A stretch of DNA of 64,000 nt from Verrucomicrobiaceae bacterium (GTDB taxonomy: Bacteria > Verrucomicrobiota > Verrucomicrobiia > Chthoniobacterales > Chthoniobacteraceae), in NCBI GenBank assembly GCA_005791535.1, contig SXWH01000118.1, forward strand, positions 1 through 64,000. The letters are read 5' to 3'. Of this stretch, positions 61,865 through 64,000 are shown piece after piece. A program made the position numbers and the translations under genes. A model generated the notes under the pieces. That model did no database searches and was not told where the DNA came from. It saw only the letters and a program-made list of their open reading frames with translations. The number at the start of each line of letters is the position of its first letter. Within the stretch, counting starts at the first letter, position 1.

Positions 61865-61924
61865 CGTCTGCAGGCGGCGCATTTTTTCAAAGCCGGACGA
61901 GCGCTCCCGGCTTATGCTGGGACC

Positions 61925-63349
61925 ATGATGAATCCCTTTGAACTAAAGCAGCAGCTCACACGACGCGCATTTCTCGGGAATTCCACGCGGGGGCTCGGTG
62001 CTCTGGCGCTGGGATCTCTCCTCGGAGGGCAGGGGTTTGCAGCCGCAGAGCGGTGGAAGGGCGTGGTGGAGCCGCGGCATTTCGCGCCGAAGGCCAAGCG
62101 CGTGATATGGCTCACCATGGCGGGCGGGCCATCACATCTGGAGACCTTCGATTGGAAACCGGAGCTCGCAAAGATGGACGGAAAGCCAATGCCGGAATCG
62201 CTGACTAAAGGACAGCAGCTCGCACAATTGCAGGGCGCGCAGTTGAAGTGTTTCGGTCCGCAGTGGGGTTTCAAGCAATTCGGCAAATGTGGCGCGTGGA
62301 TGAACGAGCTTTTTACCAACATCGGTTCGGTCGCCGATGAGATCTGCATCATCCGGTCCATGCACACCGAGGCGATCAACCATGACCCCGCGCATTGCTT
62401 CATCAACACGGGAAGCAGCATTCCCGGCCGCCCGAGCATGGGCGCATGGGCTACCTACGGTCTTGGCAGCGAAGCGGAGGAACTGCCCGGATTTGTCGTT
62501 CTCACATCCCTTGGTCGTGGCGGCCAGAATCAACCAATCGCTGCGCGCCAGTGGTCTGCGGGTTTTCTGCCGGCAAAGTTTCAGGGCGTGCACTTGCGTG
62601 GAAAAGGAGACCCGGTTCTCTATTTGAACAACCCGCCCGGCGTCTCACGGGAGATGCAGGATGACATTGTACGAGCAGTTGGCGCGCTTGATTCAAAGCT
62701 GAACACCGCAATCGAAGACCCTGAGATTGCGACGCGCATTGCACAGTACGAAATGGCCTTCAAATTGCAGGCGAGCGTACCCGAACTCATGGATATGGCG
62801 GCTGAGCCGGTGAAAACGTTCGAGCTCTACGGTTGCAAGCCAGGCGACGGTTCGTTCGCCGCCAACTGTCTGCTCGCCCGGCGTCTTGCTGAGCGCGGGG
62901 TTCGCTTTATTCAACTCTACCACAAGGACTGGGACCATCACGGCGGCGTCAAAGACGGGGTCAAACAAAAGGCGGAGGAAATCGACCGGGCCTGCATGGC
63001 GCTGATAACCGACCTTAAACAGCGCGGGATGCTCGACGAAACGCTCATTGTGTGGGCTGGTGAATTCGGCCGTACGCCGATGAGCCAGGGCGGAAGCGGG
63101 CGCGACCATCACATGCTCGGCTATTCTGTCTGGATGGCAGGTGGCGGAATCAAGGGAGGCGTTCAATGGGGGGCGACAGACGAATTTGGATACAAGGCCG
63201 TGACCGACGTGGTGAGCGTGCACGATATGCACGCCACAATGATGAGGCTACTCGGAGTTGAGCACACGAAGTTAACCTACCGCTTTCAAGGTCGAGACTA
63301 CCGCCTGACGGACGTATTCGGAAAAACAATCAGCGGAATTCTGGCCTAA
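61925..63349 (+). CDS. DUF1501 protein with Tat-type signal
   Basis: A 474-aa DUF1501 protein; ATG 61925 and the adjacent ATG 61928 both fit. The leader has LTRRAFLGNSTRGLGALALGS, a twin-arginine signal. Landmarks are WLTMAGGPSHLETFDWKP, SMHTEAINHDPAHCFINTG, the Asp/His segment KDWDHHGG, and VWAGEFGRTPMSQG...GRDHH near 390. This is the sulfatase-like DUF1501 type that usually follows a PSD1 (DUF1549/DUF1553) cytochrome gene; here the partner is replaced by a PQQ propeller gene. Activity is unproven. Its end marks the last gene before the presumed rRNA operon. Confidence 0.92.
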   Translation: MMNPFELKQQLTRRAFLGNSTRGLGALALGSLLGGQGFAAAERWKGVVEPRHFAPKAKRVIWLTMAGGPSHLETFDWKPELAKMDGKPMPESLTKGQQLAQLQGAQLKCFGPQWGFKQFGKCGAWMNELFTNIGSVADEICIIRSMHTEAINHDPAHCFINTGSSIPGRPSMGAWATYGLGSEAEELPGFVVLTSLGRGGQNQPIAARQWSAGFLPAKFQGVHLRGKGDPVLYLNNPPGVSREMQDDIVRAVGALDSKLNTAIEDPEIATRIAQYEMAFKLQASVPELMDMAAEPVKTFELYGCKPGDGSFAANCLLARRLAERGVRFIQLYHKDWDHHGGVKDGVKQKAEEIDRACMALITDLKQRGMLDETLIVWAGEFGRTPMSQGGSGRDHHMLGYSVWMAGGGIKGGVQWGATDEFGYKAVTDVVSVHDMHATMMRLLGVEHTKLTYRFQGRDYRLTDVFGKTISGILA

Positions 63350-63473
63350 ACACATCGGGGAACTCGGGGACGTATGGGTGTACTAGTGCGGGTAACAAAA
63401 AACTTTTCCGTCGCAAAGCCGCATAAATACAAGCGCGTGCGGCATTCTCAACTGCGTGCGGTAAAAAACACCA

Positions 63474-63503
63474 TTGACGAAAACGCCAGAGGTCTGCTTT
63501 TCT
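63474..63503 (+). promoter_or_regulatory. Tandem promoter P1 (weaker copy)
   Basis: TTGACG at 63474-63479 and an extended-type TGCTTTTCT at 63495-63503, with an A-rich stretch upstream. A CCGCT/AGCGG hairpin follows shortly after, as a comparable hairpin does at P2 and P3. Confidence 0.5.
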
Positions 63504-63584
63504 AGTCGTCCGCTTGAGAGCGGGGAGGAAGTCAGCAGTGACTGCCGGCAGCGAAAAAAAAGCGCAAAAAATTGCGAAAAGTAG

Positions 63585-63612
63585 TTGACGGATAAGAAAC
63601 GGCTGCTAAAAC
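63585..63612 (+). promoter_or_regulatory. Tandem promoter P2
   Basis: TTGACG (63585-63590), 16-bp spacer, TAAAAC (63607-63612) with an extended TG two bases before it. A long A-tract region (63553-63580) resembles an UP element. A CCCG/CGGG hairpin follows. Confidence 0.7.
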
Positions 63613-63692
63613 GACCGACCCGCTAGCAAACGGGCGAGTTGCAAAGCCGCAGCTTCCGAAAGCATCAGATGCGAAAAAATCGCAAAAAGATG

Positions 63693-63720
63693 TTGACGAA
63701 AGAAAGCGAGCTGCTAAAAC
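63693..63720 (+). promoter_or_regulatory. Tandem promoter P3
   Basis: TTGACG (63693-63698), 16-bp spacer, TAAAAC (63715-63720) with extended TG; A-tracts lie just upstream. It is 108 bp after P2 and nearly identical in layout, which is typical of stacked rRNA promoters. Confidence 0.7.
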
Positions 63721-64000
63721 GACTCTCCCGCAAGAAACGGCGGTTCCGGTGAAAAGCCGGTAAGTTCTGAGTGTGGTGCCGTGAGGTACGGTTTCCTGAG
63801 GATGAGAAATCCGCAGGCAAATCTTCGTCTCTAGGTATCACGCTCTGACAAGTTGTTTGAAATTTTGGTTTTAGAGTATCCGCTTGATGCGCAGTCTCAC
63901 GACTGATGCGTCGAACAGAGGCGGACTCAAAACGGTCTAAATAAGAAGCAAAGATTGAATTGTGCGTTATACGTCAAGCAATTGAGTAATAAACTTTAAT
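63721..64000 (+). other. Probable rRNA operon leader (16S gene beyond the window)
   Basis: No reading frame is supported in the last 650 bp, and base composition turns AT-richer. After the three promoters comes GTTGTTTGAAAT (63852-63863), close to the boxA antitermination element (GTTCTTTGAAAA), then hairpin-forming sequence at about 63876-63930. The window ends in AT-rich sequence of the kind that precedes mature 16S rRNA, but no rRNA sequence is present. I infer an rrn leader; another abundant stable RNA is the main alternative. Confidence 0.6.

Overview
The window looks like a chromosomal segment of a free-living, GC-rich member of the PVC superphylum, most likely Verrucomicrobiota. The evidence is the gene content: DUF1501 and DUF1800 proteins, PVC-type CxxCH haem proteins, many sulfatases, YHYH proteins, an ECF sigma / Ser-Thr kinase pair, ThuA and GH127 proteins, and secreted proteins ending in a short conserved W..F(Y/F)R(V/L) module. 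The genus cannot be decided from sequence alone. I see no insertion sequence, prophage, CRISPR array or tRNA.

Layout. 1-7.7 kb: the start of an autotransporter-repeat protein, a secreted metallophosphoesterase, a GH71/99-like hydrolase, a GntR/LacI-type regulator divergent from a large secreted protein, and two gene remnants. 7.7-27.6 kb: the most distinctive region. A minus-strand operon encodes a 1525-aa YHYH protein, a sulfatase-metallophosphoesterase fusion and a sulfatase. It is followed by a PQQ propeller, an EF-hand protein, an EF-hand/YHYH/sulfatase fusion, a YHYH/PEBP/EF-hand fusion, and an OmpR-type response regulator with its histidine kinase. 27.6-33.2 kb: a membrane protein, then an ECF sigma / Ser-Thr kinase / S74-type surface-protein cluster, and a 42-bp satellite array. 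33.2-37.2 kb: ThuA protein, sulfatase, universal stress protein, AraC regulator. 37.3-48.7 kb: a giant CotH-kinase secreted protein, a C-terminal processing protease, TsaD, a small membrane protein and a DUF1800/DUF1501 pair. 48.7-63.3 kb: propeller protein, radical SAM enzyme, HAD phosphatase, GH127, lipoprotein, PhyH dioxygenase, PVC haem protein, a deacetylase/PL10 pectate lyase fusion, PQQ propeller and DUF1501. 63.35-64 kb: three tandem strong promoters and a boxA-like leader, probably the start of an rRNA operon whose 16S gene lies beyond the window.

Main result. A 19-bp box (consensus MTTCATSNTYYCTWAAGGT, two hexamers 11 bp apart) precedes four genes in gene-sense orientation: the metallophosphoesterase at 918, the YHYH operon, the YHYH/PEBP gene and the response regulator. 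For the three structural genes it ends 21-22 nt before the start codon. This ties phosphatase, sulfatase and YHYH fusion proteins to one two-component system. I propose a co-regulated extracellular system acting on sulfated and/or phosphorylated material; the substrate and signal are not visible in the sequence.
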